Source: Faecalibacterium sp. An121
GTDB lineage: Bacteria > Bacillota > Clostridia > Oscillospirales > Ruminococcaceae
Reading direction: 5' to 3'
Length of the DNA stretch: 51,221 bases
Assembly (NCBI RefSeq): GCF_002160915.1
Contig: NZ_NFLM01000018.1
Location: 1 to 51,221, forward strand
The notes below the pieces were generated by a model. That model saw only the letters and a list, made by a program, of their open reading frames with translations. It had not been told where the DNA came from and made no database searches. A program made the position numbers and the translations under genes. Numbering within the stretch: the stretch's first letter is position 1; the number at the start of each line of letters is the position of its first letter. Shown piece by piece: positions 24,429-32,642 of the stretch.

Positions 24429-26414
24429 TCAGTACAGCTTGGCGCCGGCGGGGATGCGGTCATCCACCAGCAGCAGGTGCAGGCGCTCTGCGCCCTGCTC
24501 GTGGTAGACCGCCGAGATCAGCATCCCGCAGGAATCGATGCCCATCATCTTGCGGGGCGGCAGGTTGGTGATGGCGATGGCCGTCCTGCCCACCAGCTGC
24601 TCAGGCTCATAATAGGCGTGGATACCGCTGAGGATGGTGCGGTCGGTCCCCGAACCGTCGTCCAGGGTGAATTGCAGCAGCTTTTTGCTCTTGGGCACTG
24701 CGCTGCAGGCCTTGATCTTGACGGCGCGGAAGTCGGACTTGGAGAAGGTCTCGAAGTCCACCATATCCTCAAACAGGGGCTCGATCTCCACCTTGGACCA
24801 GTCGATGGTCTGGACCAGAGGGGTGGGGATGGCCTCCTGCACCGGGGCGGGCTCGGCAGCCTGCTGGGGCTGCTCCTTTGCCTCGGAGGCCTGTTCGGCC
24901 TGCTTGGGGGCGTCCAGCGGCTTCATGGTGGGGAACAGCAGCACGTCCCGGATGGAAGCCGAGTCGGTCAGCAGCATCACCAGACGGTCAACGCCAAAGC
25001 CCAGGCCGCCCGTGGGGGGCAGGCCGTACTCCAGAGCGTTGATGTAGTCGTAGTCCACCTGGGCCTTGCAGCCGGGCTCCAGGGCCTTGCGCTCGGCCAC
25101 CTGGCGCTCGAACCGCTCCTTCTGGTCGATGGGATCGTTCAGCTCGCTGAAGGCGTTGCCGTACTCGGTGCAGTCGATGAAATACTCGAACCGCTCGGTG
25201 AAGGCGGGGTCGTCGGGCTTGCGCTTGGCCAGGGGGCTGATCTCCACCGGATAGTCATAGATGAAGGTAGGCTGGATCAGCTTATCCTCCACAAAGGCGT
25301 CAAAAAATTCCGCCAGGATGGAGCCGCGGGTGGGCACCTCGGGCAGGTCCACATTGTGGGCCTTGGCGGCGGCGATGGCGTCGGCGTCGGTCTTCCAGTC
25401 GTGGTAGTCCACCCCGGAATACTTCTTGACCGCATCCACCATGGTCAGCCGCTCCCAGTGGCCCATATCGATCTGGTTGCCCTGGTAGCTGATCACCAGG
25501 CTGCCGCAGATCTTCTGGGCCAGCCGCTTATACAGCTCCTCCACCAGGTCCATCATCCCGTGATAGTCGGTGAAGGCCTGGTACAGCTCGATGGAGGTGA
25601 ACTCGGGGTTGTGCTTGGGGTCCATCCCCTCGTTGCGGAAGATGCGGCCCACTTCGTACACCCGGTCCATGCCGCCCACCACCAGCCGCTTGAGGTACAG
25701 CTCAGTCTCGATGCGCAGCACCATATCCATATTCAGGGTGTTGTGATGGGTGATGAAGGGCCGTGCCGACGCGCCGATCTCAAAGGGGGTCAGGATGGGG
25801 GTATCCACTTCCAGGAATCCCTTCTCGTCCAGATAGGCCCGGATCTCCTTCAAAATCAGGCTGCGCTTGGTGAAGGTGTCCTTCACATCGGGGTTGGCGA
25901 TCAGGTCCACATAGCGCTGACGGTACCGCATCTCGGTGTCGGTCAGGCCGTGGAACTTCTCGGGCAGGGGGCGCAGGCTCTTGGCCAGCAGGGTCAGCTC
26001 GGTGACCCGGACGCTCAGCTCACCGGTCTTGGTGCGGAACACCTCGCCCCGCACCCCGATGATGTCGCCCAGGTCCAGCTTTTTGAAGGCGGCGTAGGAC
26101 TCGTCCCCCAGCTCGTCCCGGCGGACGTACAGCTGGATGTCCCCCTTGGCATCCCGCAGGTGGGCAAAGCTGGCCTTGCCCATCACCCGCTTGGACATCA
26201 TCCGGCCGGCCAAAGCAACGGTGCGGCCGGCGTCGGTCTCGTTGGGCAGGGCGGCATACTCCTCCTTCAGGTCGGCCGAATAGGCGTCCTGCGGGAACTT
26301 GGTGAGGGCAAAGGGGTCGCAGCCGGCGGCCCGCAGGTCAGCCAGCTTCTGGCGGCGCACCTGCACCTGCTCGCTCTCGGCCAAAGCCCCCGTGTTTGTC
26401 TTGATCTCTTCCAT
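24429..26414 (-). CDS. lysS: lysyl-tRNA synthetase with C-terminal tRNA-binding domain
   Basis: This 661-residue class II synthetase charges tRNA-Lys. It has an N-terminal OB-fold (about 60-170), then motif 2 ([14 protein letters not shown]) and motif 3 ([11 protein letters not shown]). The normal LysRS would end near residue 505. Here a Glu/Gln/Ala/Pro-rich linker (about 510-545) leads to a second OB-fold of the Trbp111/EMAP-II type ([27 protein letters not shown] and [30 protein letters not shown]), which is usual at the C-terminus of MetRS. This domain should bind tRNA non-specifically and may dimerise. The frame is continuous across the junction. It is 20 bases downstream of greA, the classic Firmicute pair. 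Confidence 0.95.
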   Translation of the reverse strand: MEEIKTNTGALAESEQVQVRRQKLADLRAAGCDPFALTKFPQDAYSADLKEEYAALPNETDAGRTVALAGRMMSKRVMGKASFAHLRDAKGDIQLYVRRDELGDESYAAFKKLDLGDIIGVRGEVFRTKTGELSVRVTELTLLAKSLRPLPEKFHGLTDTEMRYRQRYVDLIANPDVKDTFTKRSLILKEIRAYLDEKGFLEVDTPILTPFEIGASARPFITHHNTLNMDMVLRIETELYLKRLVVGGMDRVYEVGRIFRNEGMDPKHNPEFTSIELYQAFTDYHGMMDLVEELYKRLAQKICGSLVISYQGNQIDMGHWERLTMVDAVKKYSGVDYHDWKTDADAIAAAKAHNVDLPEVPTRGSILAEFFDAFVEDKLIQPTFIYDYPVEISPLAKRKPDDPAFTERFEYFIDCTEYGNAFSELNDPIDQKERFERQVAERKALEPGCKAQVDYDYINALEYGLPPTGGLGFGVDRLVMLLTDSASIRDVLLFPTMKPLDAPKQAEQASEAKEQPQQAAEPAPVQEAIPTPLVQTIDWSKVEIEPLFEDMVDFETFSKSDFRAVKIKACSAVPKSKKLLQFTLDDGSGTDRTILSGIHAYYEPEQLVGRTAIAITNLPPRKMMGIDSCGMLISAVYHEQGAERLHLLLVDDRIPAGAKLY

Positions 26415-26434
26415 TCCTACCTCCTGCGCCCGTC

Positions 26435-26917
26435 TCAGCCCTTGCTGTGGGTGATGGCCAGCACCTTGTACATCACGGTGTGGCCGGCCGGCAGCAGCAC
26501 TTCGGCCTGCTCGCCCACGGCCTTGCCCAGCAGGGCGTGGCCCACGGGGCTCTCATCGCTGATCTTGCCGTTGAAGGGGTCCGCCTCGGTGCGGCCCACG
26601 ATGTCGTACTCCTCGGGGTCCTCGTCCTCCATCTGGATGGTGACGTGGGTGCCCACCGAGACGGTGTCCACGCTCAGCTCGCTTTCGTCGATCACGCGGA
26701 CGTTCTTGATCATCTGCTCCAGCTCGGTGATGCGGTTCTCCACCAGACCCTGGGTGTTCTTGGCTTCGTCGTACTCGCTGTTCTCGGACAGGTCGCCGTG
26801 GCTGCGGGCTTCCTTGATCTCCTCCGCCAGCTCCTTGCGGCGCACCGTCTTGAGGTATTCCAGTTCCTCCTGCACAGCCTTGAGGCCGGCAGCGGACATT
26901 ACGATTTCCTGTGCCAT
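26435..26917 (-). CDS. greA: transcription elongation factor GreA
   Basis: This 160-residue factor binds the RNA polymerase secondary channel and stimulates cleavage of backtracked RNA. The N-terminal coiled coil carries the acidic tip in ARSHGDLSENSEYDEAKN, and the C-terminal FKBP-like domain follows (GKISDESPVGHALLGK). Length is normal. It is first of greA-lysS and lies behind a 224-base structured leader driven by a perfect consensus promoter. Confidence 0.97.
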   Translation of the reverse strand: MAQEIVMSAAGLKAVQEELEYLKTVRRKELAEEIKEARSHGDLSENSEYDEAKNTQGLVENRITELEQMIKNVRVIDESELSVDTVSVGTHVTIQMEDEDPEEYDIVGRTEADPFNGKISDESPVGHALLGKAVGEQAEVLLPAGHTVMYKVLAITHSKG

Positions 26918-26941
26918 GGATCGTATCTCTCCTTATCGTTC

Positions 26942-27141
26942 AATTATGCGGCCAAACGCCGCTTGCAGAGCTTGCTCCATCGGGGCGCGGGCCATGCCGC
27001 CCGCACTCTATGGGCGTATCCGAACGCTCCCAACCCCTGTCCCCTTTTGCCCAAGCGGCAGATCCGCGGCGCTCCGGCGCCCTGCACCTGCGCTTTCCCG
27101 GCAAAAGATCCAGCATTGTGGGCTTTCCGATACGCACTAAC
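26942..27141 (-). ncRNA. structured leader RNA of greA-lysS (candidate)
   Basis: In the transcribed leftward strand the leader can fold into nested helices. P1 joins 27129-27135 with 27014-27020. Inside it P2 joins 27100-27107 with 27044-27051 (8 bp), and P2 encloses adjacent hairpins at 27068-27081 (GGCGC/GCGCC with a 4-base loop) and 27055-27067. Two more hairpins follow, near 26988-27005 and 26948-26962, the last just before the ribosome site. I match it to no known riboswitch or T-box. The E. coli greA leader also yields small RNAs (GraL), but no sequence link is claimed. Confidence 0.45.
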
Positions 27142-27147
27142 TCCTCT

Positions 27148-27176
27148 ATTATAATAGCAACCTTCGGGGATGTCAA
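27148..27176 (-). promoter_or_regulatory. perfect consensus promoter of greA-lysS
   Basis: Reading leftward, TTGACA (27171-27176), 17 bases, TATAAT (27148-27153). Both hexamers and the spacer match the sigma-A consensus exactly. Confidence 0.85.
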
Positions 27177-27199
27177 CCAAAACACCGCGCAGCCAGGCG

Positions 27200-27241
27200 A
27201 AAAAGGACCCCGCCGGCAGAGGGAGATTCCGGCAGGGTCCA
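27200..27241 (-). terminator. terminator of the EF-G-like gene
   Basis: GGACCCTGCCGG pairs with CCGGCGGGGTCC and is followed leftward by T5. It lies between the EF-G-like stop (27314) and the greA promoter. Confidence 0.8.
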
Positions 27242-27313
27242 TAAGCTGGTGTCTTATTCTGTTTGCCGCGCAGCCGCGCCCGCAGGCCCCCTCAGGCCCG
27301 GCCGCCGTCCGAT

Positions 27314-29398
27314 TCAGTCGTCGGCGCTCTCGTCCAGGTTGCCCAGTTTGCGTGCGGCTTCCACCACAGCGGGCACCAGGTTCTCAGGCAGCACCTCGTA
27401 CCGCACGAACTCCTGTTCGAACCAGCCCCGGCCCTGGGTCGCCTGCCGGATGAAGGTAGTGAAGGTGGTCAGTTCGGCCAGCGGCACTTCGGCAATGATG
27501 GTCTGCAGGCCGTCCTCATCCGGCTCCATGCCCAGCACACGGCCGCGGCGCTTGGTCACATCGCCCATCACGTCGCCGGTGTTGTCCCCGGGCACATGGG
27601 CGCGGACGGTGTAGATGGGCTCCAGGATCACCGGGCCCGCCTCGGGCATGGCCGCCTTGTAAGCCAGCTTGGCCGCCATGATAAAGGCCATTTCGGAGGA
27701 GTCCACCGGGTGATAGCTGCCGTCCAGCAGGGTGGCCTTCAGGCCCACCATGGGATAGCCCGCCAGGATGCCCTTTTCAGCTGCCAGACGGACGCCCTTT
27801 TCCACCGCGGGGAAGAAGTTCTTGGGCACCGATCCGCCAAAGACGTTCTCCTCAAACTGGATGTCATCCCCCTGGCAGGGCTCGAATTTGATGATGACGT
27901 CGCCGAACTGGCCGTGGCCGCCGGTCTGCTTCTTGTGGCGGCCCTGCTTCTGCACCGGCTTGCGGATGGACTCACGGTAAGCGATGCGGGGCGCTTCCAG
28001 GCCCACTTCCACACCGAACTTGTTCTTCAGTTTGGCCTTCACCACATCCAGGTGCTGCTCACCCAGGCCGCCGATGATCTGCTGATGGATCTCGGCGTTG
28101 TTCTCATAGCTCAGGGTGGGATCTTCTTCCATCAGGCGGGCCAGGGCGCTGCTGATCTTGCCCTCGTCGCCCTTCTTGGCCACCGTCACCGCCATAAAGA
28201 AGCTGGGTTTGGGGAAGACCGGCGCCTCCAGCTTGACCACCCGGGCAGGGTCGCACAGGGTGTCGCCGGTGCGGGCGCTGACCATCTTGGCCACCGCGCC
28301 GATATCGCCTGCGCCGATCTCATCGGCGTCCGACTGCTTCTTGCCGCAGATGAACAGGGGCTTGCCCAGTTTTTCGGTGTCGCCGGTGCGGGCGTTCACC
28401 AGGCTGATGCCTGCGGTCACCCGGCCGCTGATCACACGCAGATAGCTCAGTTTGCCCACAAAGGGGTCTGCCACGGTCTTGAACACATAGGCTGCGGTGG
28501 GCTCGGCCGCATCGCAGTGGAGGTCCACCACATCGCCGTCGGCGTTCTCGGCAGGGATGGCCTCGGCATGGGCCGGGCTGGGCAGCAGCTTGTCCATATT
28601 GAACAACAGCATATCCAGCGCCTGCAGGTTCACGGCACTGCCGCAGAATACGGGGGTGATCAGGCCGTCCTTGACGCCCTTGCGCATCCCTTCCACGATC
28701 TCCTCGGTGGTAAAGGGCTCGCCGCCGAAGAACTTTTCCATCAGCTCATCGTCGGTCTCGGCGATGGCTTCGCTCATGGCCTCGATCAGGCCCTGGAACC
28801 GGTGGCCGATATCGGGCAGGTCCACCTGGATCTGCTTGCCGGCCTCATACTTGAAGGCCTTCTGGCTGAACAGGTTGATGTAGACCGGGGTGCCGTCGTC
28901 CAGACGGGCGGGCACCACGCAGGGGCAGATGCTGGAACCGAACTTGATCTTCATATCCTCCAGGATCTGGAAGTAGTTGGAATGCTCCAGGTCCGACTTG
29001 GACACGAACACCATGGTGGCCTTGTGGTTCTTGCGGGCCAGCTGGAATGCCTTCTCGGCGCCCACCGTGACGCCGCTGCGGCCCGACACGCAGACCAGCA
29101 CGCTCTCGGCGGCGCGGATGCCCTCGTACTCCCCTGCCTCAAAGTCAAACAGGCCCGGCGCATCGATCAGGTTGTATTTGATGCCGCCGTACTCCACCGG
29201 CACCACCGACGCAGACAGGCTGGCCTTGCGCTTGGCCTCCTCGGGGTCGAAGTCGGAGATGGTGGTCCCGTCTTCCACGCGGCCCATCCGCTCGGAAGCG
29301 CCCGAAAAATAGACCAGTGCCTCGGCCAGCGTCGTCTTGCCGCTGCCGGCATGGCCTGCAATCAAGATGTTGCGGATATTGTTGCTTGCGTATTTCAT
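27314..29398 (-). CDS. elongation factor G-like GTPase (EF-G2 type)
   Basis: This 694-residue translational GTPase has the full five-domain EF-G length but belongs to the EF-G-like paralogue group rather than canonical FusA. The P-loop is GHAGSGKT (15-22). The G3 motif reads DAPGLFDF instead of DTPGHVDF, so the catalytic His of EF-G is Leu. The G4 motif is SKSD instead of NKMD. Domain IV-V segments such as GHGQFGDVIIKFEP and GRVLGMEPDEDG are intact. Similar proteins bind ribosomes in other bacteria, but their role is unsettled. The ATG at 29398 is preferred because it gives the conserved N-terminus and has GAGGGAG upstream. The gene is monocistronic. Confidence 0.9.
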   Translation of the reverse strand: MKYASNNIRNILIAGHAGSGKTTLAEALVYFSGASERMGRVEDGTTISDFDPEEAKRKASLSASVVPVEYGGIKYNLIDAPGLFDFEAGEYEGIRAAESVLVCVSGRSGVTVGAEKAFQLARKNHKATMVFVSKSDLEHSNYFQILEDMKIKFGSSICPCVVPARLDDGTPVYINLFSQKAFKYEAGKQIQVDLPDIGHRFQGLIEAMSEAIAETDDELMEKFFGGEPFTTEEIVEGMRKGVKDGLITPVFCGSAVNLQALDMLLFNMDKLLPSPAHAEAIPAENADGDVVDLHCDAAEPTAAYVFKTVADPFVGKLSYLRVISGRVTAGISLVNARTGDTEKLGKPLFICGKKQSDADEIGAGDIGAVAKMVSARTGDTLCDPARVVKLEAPVFPKPSFFMAVTVAKKGDEGKISSALARLMEEDPTLSYENNAEIHQQIIGGLGEQHLDVVKAKLKNKFGVEVGLEAPRIAYRESIRKPVQKQGRHKKQTGGHGQFGDVIIKFEPCQGDDIQFEENVFGGSVPKNFFPAVEKGVRLAAEKGILAGYPMVGLKATLLDGSYHPVDSSEMAFIMAAKLAYKAAMPEAGPVILEPIYTVRAHVPGDNTGDVMGDVTKRRGRVLGMEPDEDGLQTIIAEVPLAELTTFTTFIRQATQGRGWFEQEFVRYEVLPENLVPAVVEAARKLGNLDESADD

Positions 29399-29463
29399 AA
29401 AACGGTCTCCCTCATTTCCGCCCGGCGGAACATTTCTCCGCTTTTGTGGCATATTTTACAAAG

Positions 29464-29492
29464 ATAATAACACATTTTTGCAGCGTTTTAAA
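29464..29492 (-). promoter_or_regulatory. likely promoter of the EF-G-like gene
   Basis: Reading leftward, TTTAAA (29487-29492), 17 bases, TATTAT (29464-29469), with TGT before the -10. The hexamers are imperfect. The interval 29399-29725 holds this and the divergent promoter at 29567-29595, and no other gene that I can see. Confidence 0.45.
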
Positions 29493-29566
29493 TGTTTTGT
29501 TCCGTTTTTGCCCCGCCAAACTTCCCGGCCAGGTTTTGTGCACTTTGTCAGCAGGGGCGGCGCGCA

Positions 29567-29595
29567 TTGTGTTTTTCACGCTGTTACGGTATAAT
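29567..29595 (+). promoter_or_regulatory. promoter of the dCMP deaminase gene
   Basis: TTGTGT (29567-29572), 17 bases, TATAAT (29590-29595). The leader is about 124 bases. Confidence 0.65.
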
Positions 29596-29686
29596 ATCCT
29601 TGCACCATCCCCCGCCCCGCCGGGGGCCGGGGTGCGTCCGAACAGACAGGTCGCCGTTTTGCGCGGCCGGACAAAGGTTTTTAGAA

Positions 29687-29728
29687 AGGAGGGCCGGGGC
29701 ACAAACCGCACCTGCCCCGTACCATATG
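29687..29728 (+). promoter_or_regulatory. ribosome site with a hairpin spacer
   Basis: The only good Shine-Dalgarno sequence, AAAGGAGGG (ending at 29693), is 32 bases before the ATG, too far for normal use, and no start codon lies closer in any frame. A 6-bp hairpin, CGGGGC (29695-29700) with GCCCCG (29714-29719), would loop out the spacer and leave about 7 effective bases. Confidence 0.5.
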
Positions 29729-30205
29729 AAACGCAAGGATTACATCAACTGGGACGAATACTTCATGGGCATCGCCATCCTCTCCTCGATGCGCTCCAAA
29801 GACCCCAACAGCCAGGTGGGGGCCTGCATCGTCAGCCCCGAAAACAAGATCCTGTCCCTGGGCTACAACGGGATGCCCATTGGCTGCGATGACGACCTGA
29901 TGCCCTGGGACCGGGAGGGCCAGCCCCTGGACACCAAATATATGTACGTCTGCCACGCCGAACTGAATGCCATCCTCAACAGCGCCCACAACAACCTCAA
30001 GGGGGCCCGCATCTACGTCACCCTTTTCCCCTGCAACGAATGCGCCAAGGCCATCATCCAGTCGGGCATCGCCGAGATCGTCTATTACGGGGACAAGTAC
30101 CACGACAGCGACTCCAGCGTGGCGGCCCGCTTCATGCTGCAAAAGGCCGGCGTCAAGCTGACCCGCTATACACCCAGCGGCCGCACGGTGTGCTTCACCC
30201 TCTGA
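29726..30205 (+). CDS. dCMP deaminase family protein
   Basis: This 159-residue zinc deaminase converts dCMP to dUMP for thymidylate synthesis. The zinc site is complete: CHAELNAI (His77, catalytic Glu79) and FPCNECAK (Cys103, Cys106). The family's substrate loop [12 protein letters not shown] is present, and the length fits the ComEB/dCMP deaminase group. A longer in-frame start is possible on paper but would lie upstream of the promoter -10. The ATG at 29726 seems to rely on a Shine-Dalgarno brought near by a hairpin. Confidence 0.92.
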   Translation: MKRKDYINWDEYFMGIAILSSMRSKDPNSQVGACIVSPENKILSLGYNGMPIGCDDDLMPWDREGQPLDTKYMYVCHAELNAILNSAHNNLKGARIYVTLFPCNECAKAIIQSGIAEIVYYGDKYHDSDSSVAARFMLQKAGVKLTRYTPSGRTVCFTL

Positions 30206-30212
30206 GCCGCTC

Positions 30213-30241
30213 TTGACACCGGGGCGGCGCGCCGCTATAAT
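30213..30241 (+). promoter_or_regulatory. perfect consensus promoter of the ornithine carbamoyltransferase gene
   Basis: TTGACA (30213-30218), 17 bases, TATAAT (30236-30241). It starts 8 bases past the dCMP deaminase stop, so the two genes have separate control. Confidence 0.85.
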
Positions 30242-30243
30242 GA

Positions 30244-30289
30244 TTGCATATTTATGCAACCTCATTTCGATGCACGCGTAATATATGCA
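30244..30289 (+). promoter_or_regulatory. candidate ArgR operators (ARG-box-like palindromes)
   Basis: TTGCATATTTATGCAA (30244-30259) is a palindrome with 7-bp arms placed at the transcription start. A weaker copy with TGCA ends lies at 30271-30289. The AT-rich centre and size resemble ARG boxes of ArgR/AhrC repressors, and the next gene is an arginine-pathway enzyme. The half-site TGCATA differs from the E. coli TGAATA, so the assignment is inferred. Confidence 0.55.
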
Positions 30290-30305
30290 GAAAGGGGAAT
30301 TTCCT

Positions 30306-31304
30306 ATGGATTTCAAAGGCCGCAGTTTTCTGAAGCTGCTGGATTACACCCCCGCCGAGATCGGCGCTTTGCTGGAGCTGGCCGCCAGTCTCAAGGCCAA
30401 AAAGAAGGCCGGCGTCCCCCACGACGGGCTGCGGGGCAAAAACATCGCCCTCATTTTCGAAAAGACGTCCACCCGCACCCGGTGCAGCTTTGAGGTCGCC
30501 GCCCACGATCTGGGGATGCAGGTGACCTATCTGGACCCCGCCAGCAGCCAGATCGGCAAAAAGGAGTCCATCGCGGACACCGCCCGGGTGCTGGGCCGGA
30601 TGTTCGACGGCATCGAGTACCGGGGCTATGGCCAGGAGATCGTGGAGGAGCTGGCCCGCTGCGCCGGGGTCCCGGTGTGGAACGGCCTGACCAATGAGTT
30701 CCATCCCACCCAGATCCTGGCCGACTTCCTCACCATCCAGGAGCACTTCGGCCACCTGGCGGGGATCCGCTTCGTCTATTTCGGGGATGCCCGCTACAAC
30801 ATGGGCAACAGCCTGATGGTGGGCTGCGCCAAGATGGGGCTCCACTTCACCGCCTGCGCCCCCAAGAAATACTGGCCCGATCCCGCCCTGGTGGCCCAGT
30901 GCGAGGCCATCGCCGCCCAGACCGGGGCCACCCTCCGCTTTGAGGAGGACCCCGCAGCCGCCGCCCGGGGCGCCCAGGTGCTCTACACCGATGTGTGGGT
31001 CTCGATGGGCGAGCCGGTGGAGGTCTGGGCCCAGCGGATCGAGGATCTGGCTCCCTACCAGATCAACGCCCGGCTGATGGAGATCGCCGGGCCCCAGGCG
31101 GTGTTCATGCACTGTCTGCCCGCTTTCCACGACCACAAGACCACCGTGGGCCGTGAGATGGGCCAGCGGTTTGGCCGGGACGCCATGGAAGTGACCGACG
31201 ACGTATTCGAAGGCCACCAGAGCATCGTCTTTGACGAGGCCGAGAACCGGATGCACACCATCAAAGCGGTGATGGCCGCGACCCTGGGCTACACCGGCGC
31301 ATAA
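30306..31304 (+). CDS. argF: ornithine carbamoyltransferase
   Basis: This 332-residue enzyme joins ornithine and carbamoyl phosphate to give citrulline; in catabolism it can run in reverse. The carbamoyl-phosphate site is [14 protein letters not shown], followed by the ornithine/SMG-loop region near [10 protein letters not shown] and the HCLPAFHD motif. Length is normal. The ATG at 30306 has AAAGGGGA upstream. The gene is alone, with no argI/arcA or carbamate kinase beside it. A perfect promoter and ARG-box-like operators suggest arginine repression and a biosynthetic role, which supports argF over arcB. Confidence 0.93.
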   Translation: MDFKGRSFLKLLDYTPAEIGALLELAASLKAKKKAGVPHDGLRGKNIALIFEKTSTRTRCSFEVAAHDLGMQVTYLDPASSQIGKKESIADTARVLGRMFDGIEYRGYGQEIVEELARCAGVPVWNGLTNEFHPTQILADFLTIQEHFGHLAGIRFVYFGDARYNMGNSLMVGCAKMGLHFTACAPKKYWPDPALVAQCEAIAAQTGATLRFEEDPAAAARGAQVLYTDVWVSMGEPVEVWAQRIEDLAPYQINARLMEIAGPQAVFMHCLPAFHDHKTTVGREMGQRFGRDAMEVTDDVFEGHQSIVFDEAENRMHTIKAVMAATLGYTGA

Positions 31305-31310
31305 AACAAG

Positions 31311-31337
31311 GGCCGCAGCTTCCGGCTGCGGCCCTCT
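31311..31337. terminator. bidirectional terminator between argF and bioY
   Basis: AGGGCCGCAGC pairs with GCTGCGGCCCT around a 5-base loop. The T-rich side is better in the leftward direction (TTGTTTT), so it mainly serves bioY. Confidence 0.65.
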
Positions 31338-31349
31338 TGTGCGGCGTTT

Positions 31350-31913
31350 TCAGTTGTGGTGCAGCAGGCCCGCGTCCGCCAGGCGGCGGCGCAGCAGGCT
31401 GCCCGCGGCCGAGGCCAGAGCCACCTTGGCCAGGTCGAAGGGGATGAAGGGCACCACGCACACCCCCAGCGCATAGGGCAGGGTGCAGCCCATCTGGACG
31501 ATGAACCAGGCGGTGCCAAAGGCGTAGCTCACGGCCACACCTGCCGCCAGACCCAGCCCCGACAGCACAGGCCGGCCCCCGGTGCGCTCCACGGCCCAGC
31601 CGCCCACCAGGGCCATGGCCAGATAGCCGATCAGGTAGCCGCCGGTGGGTCCGAACAGCACAGCGGCTCCTGCGCCATACCCGGCGAACACCGGCATCCC
31701 CACGGCGCCCAGCAGCAGGTAGACCGCCACGCTGGCGGCGGCCAGGCGGGCGCCCAGCAGCCAGGCAGCCAGGCCCACCACCAGGTTGGCCATAGCGATG
31801 GGGATGGGCCCGATGGGCACCGACACCGGCCCCAGCACACACATGACAGCCGCCATCAGGGCGGCAATGGTCAGCTGAGCGGCGCTCGGTTGTTTCCCGG
31901 TCAGACGTTTCAT
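31350..31913 (-). CDS. bioY: biotin ECF transporter substrate-binding subunit BioY
   Basis: This 187-residue membrane protein has about six helices and the BioY hallmarks VSVPIGPIPIAMANL, GAAVLFGPTGGYLIGYLAMA and FIPFDLAKVALA. BioY is the S component that captures biotin; in most Firmicutes it uses a shared EcfAAT module encoded elsewhere, and none is here. The ATG at 31913 follows AAGGAGG. I see no BirA operator in its promoter. A solitary bioY suggests reliance on imported biotin. Confidence 0.94.
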   Translation of the reverse strand: MKRLTGKQPSAAQLTIAALMAAVMCVLGPVSVPIGPIPIAMANLVVGLAAWLLGARLAAASVAVYLLLGAVGMPVFAGYGAGAAVLFGPTGGYLIGYLAMALVGGWAVERTGGRPVLSGLGLAAGVAVSYAFGTAWFIVQMGCTLPYALGVCVVPFIPFDLAKVALASAAGSLLRRRLADAGLLHHN

Positions 31914-31959
31914 AGGCAAGGCCTCCTTTTCAGGTATGCTTCTTTCATTCCTGCGTCCC

Positions 31960-31988
31960 AGTATAAAAGCTGCGGGCGCCAAAGTCAA
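31960..31988 (-). promoter_or_regulatory. bioY promoter
   Basis: Reading leftward, TTGACT (31983-31988), 17 bases, TATACT (31960-31965). Confidence 0.7.
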
Positions 31989-32010
31989 CTGCTTCAGGGA
32001 GGGATGATGT

Positions 32011-32589
32011 ATGGGCGGCGGCAAGATGACCCGTCCCGACTTTGGGCTGGGACAGCCCGATCCGGGGCACCCCATGACCGAATTTTATACATTGCTGCTG
32101 GAAGGGCTGTCCGGCGCCGAGACGTTCGGACTGCCGGGGCTGTACGCCCGGTTTGACCCGCCGGCCTGGCCCATCGACCCCGAGGAGGCCCGGGACTGGG
32201 TCAGCCTGTCCCCCACGCCCCGGGAAGGGTTTGTCCGGCTGCTGGACCCCGGGCGGCTGCGGGTGCTGTACGCCGAACTGCGCTGCACCCCTGCCGGGGT
32301 GCCCTCGGCCCTGATGCTCACCCAGGAGGGATCGCGCTCCACCTGCGGGGTGCGACTGCTTCCCCCTTTCCTCTGGCCTTCGGATGAGGCGGCCCCGCCC
32401 TGGCCCGACTGTTCGATGGCCCTCACCCTGGCTCTCGGCCCTGACGCCCCCGGCCTGGCCGACGCCAGCCCCCGGACCCTGGCCCGGCGCCTGATCGACC
32501 AGACCCACGGCAAAACCTGGGTCAGCCACCCGCTGCTGGACCGCTGGGTCCAGGCCCAGGCCGCCCGCTGGCAGAAACTGTGGCGCTGA
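32011..32589 (+). CDS. hypothetical protein, 192 residues
   Basis: This is a well-supported gene of unknown function. AGGGAGGG lies 7 bases before the ATG, the frame is intact, and a terminator follows. The protein is soluble, with no signal or membrane segment, and rich in Pro, Leu and Arg. It has a proline-heavy region PPAWPIDPEEARDW and a C-terminal helix-like LLDRWVQAQAARWQKLW. Later in-frame ATGs (32026, 32074) are possible starts. It is divergent from bioY and convergent with a LysR gene, so context gives no functional hint. I do not recognise a family. Confidence 0.7.
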   Translation: MGGGKMTRPDFGLGQPDPGHPMTEFYTLLLEGLSGAETFGLPGLYARFDPPAWPIDPEEARDWVSLSPTPREGFVRLLDPGRLRVLYAELRCTPAGVPSALMLTQEGSRSTCGVRLLPPFLWPSDEAAPPWPDCSMALTLALGPDAPGLADASPRTLARRLIDQTHGKTWVSHPLLDRWVQAQAARWQKLWR

Positions 32590-32604
32590 ATCCCGGCGCA
32601 CCTC

Positions 32605-32634
32605 CCGCCCCCGTACAGGGAGCGGGTTTTTCTG
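32605..32634. terminator. terminator after the 192-residue gene
   Basis: CCCGCCCC and GGGAGCGGG pair around a short loop and are followed by T5. It lies between convergent stop codons at 32589 and 32643. Confidence 0.65.
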
Positions 32635-32642
32635 TATCCGGC

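Noticed and set aside
24900-25000. Frameshift or two separate genes at the LysRS/tRNA-binding domain junction
   Set aside because: The frame is open without interruption through the linker, and no ribosome site or start codon in good context precedes the C-terminal domain, so a true fusion is the simpler reading.
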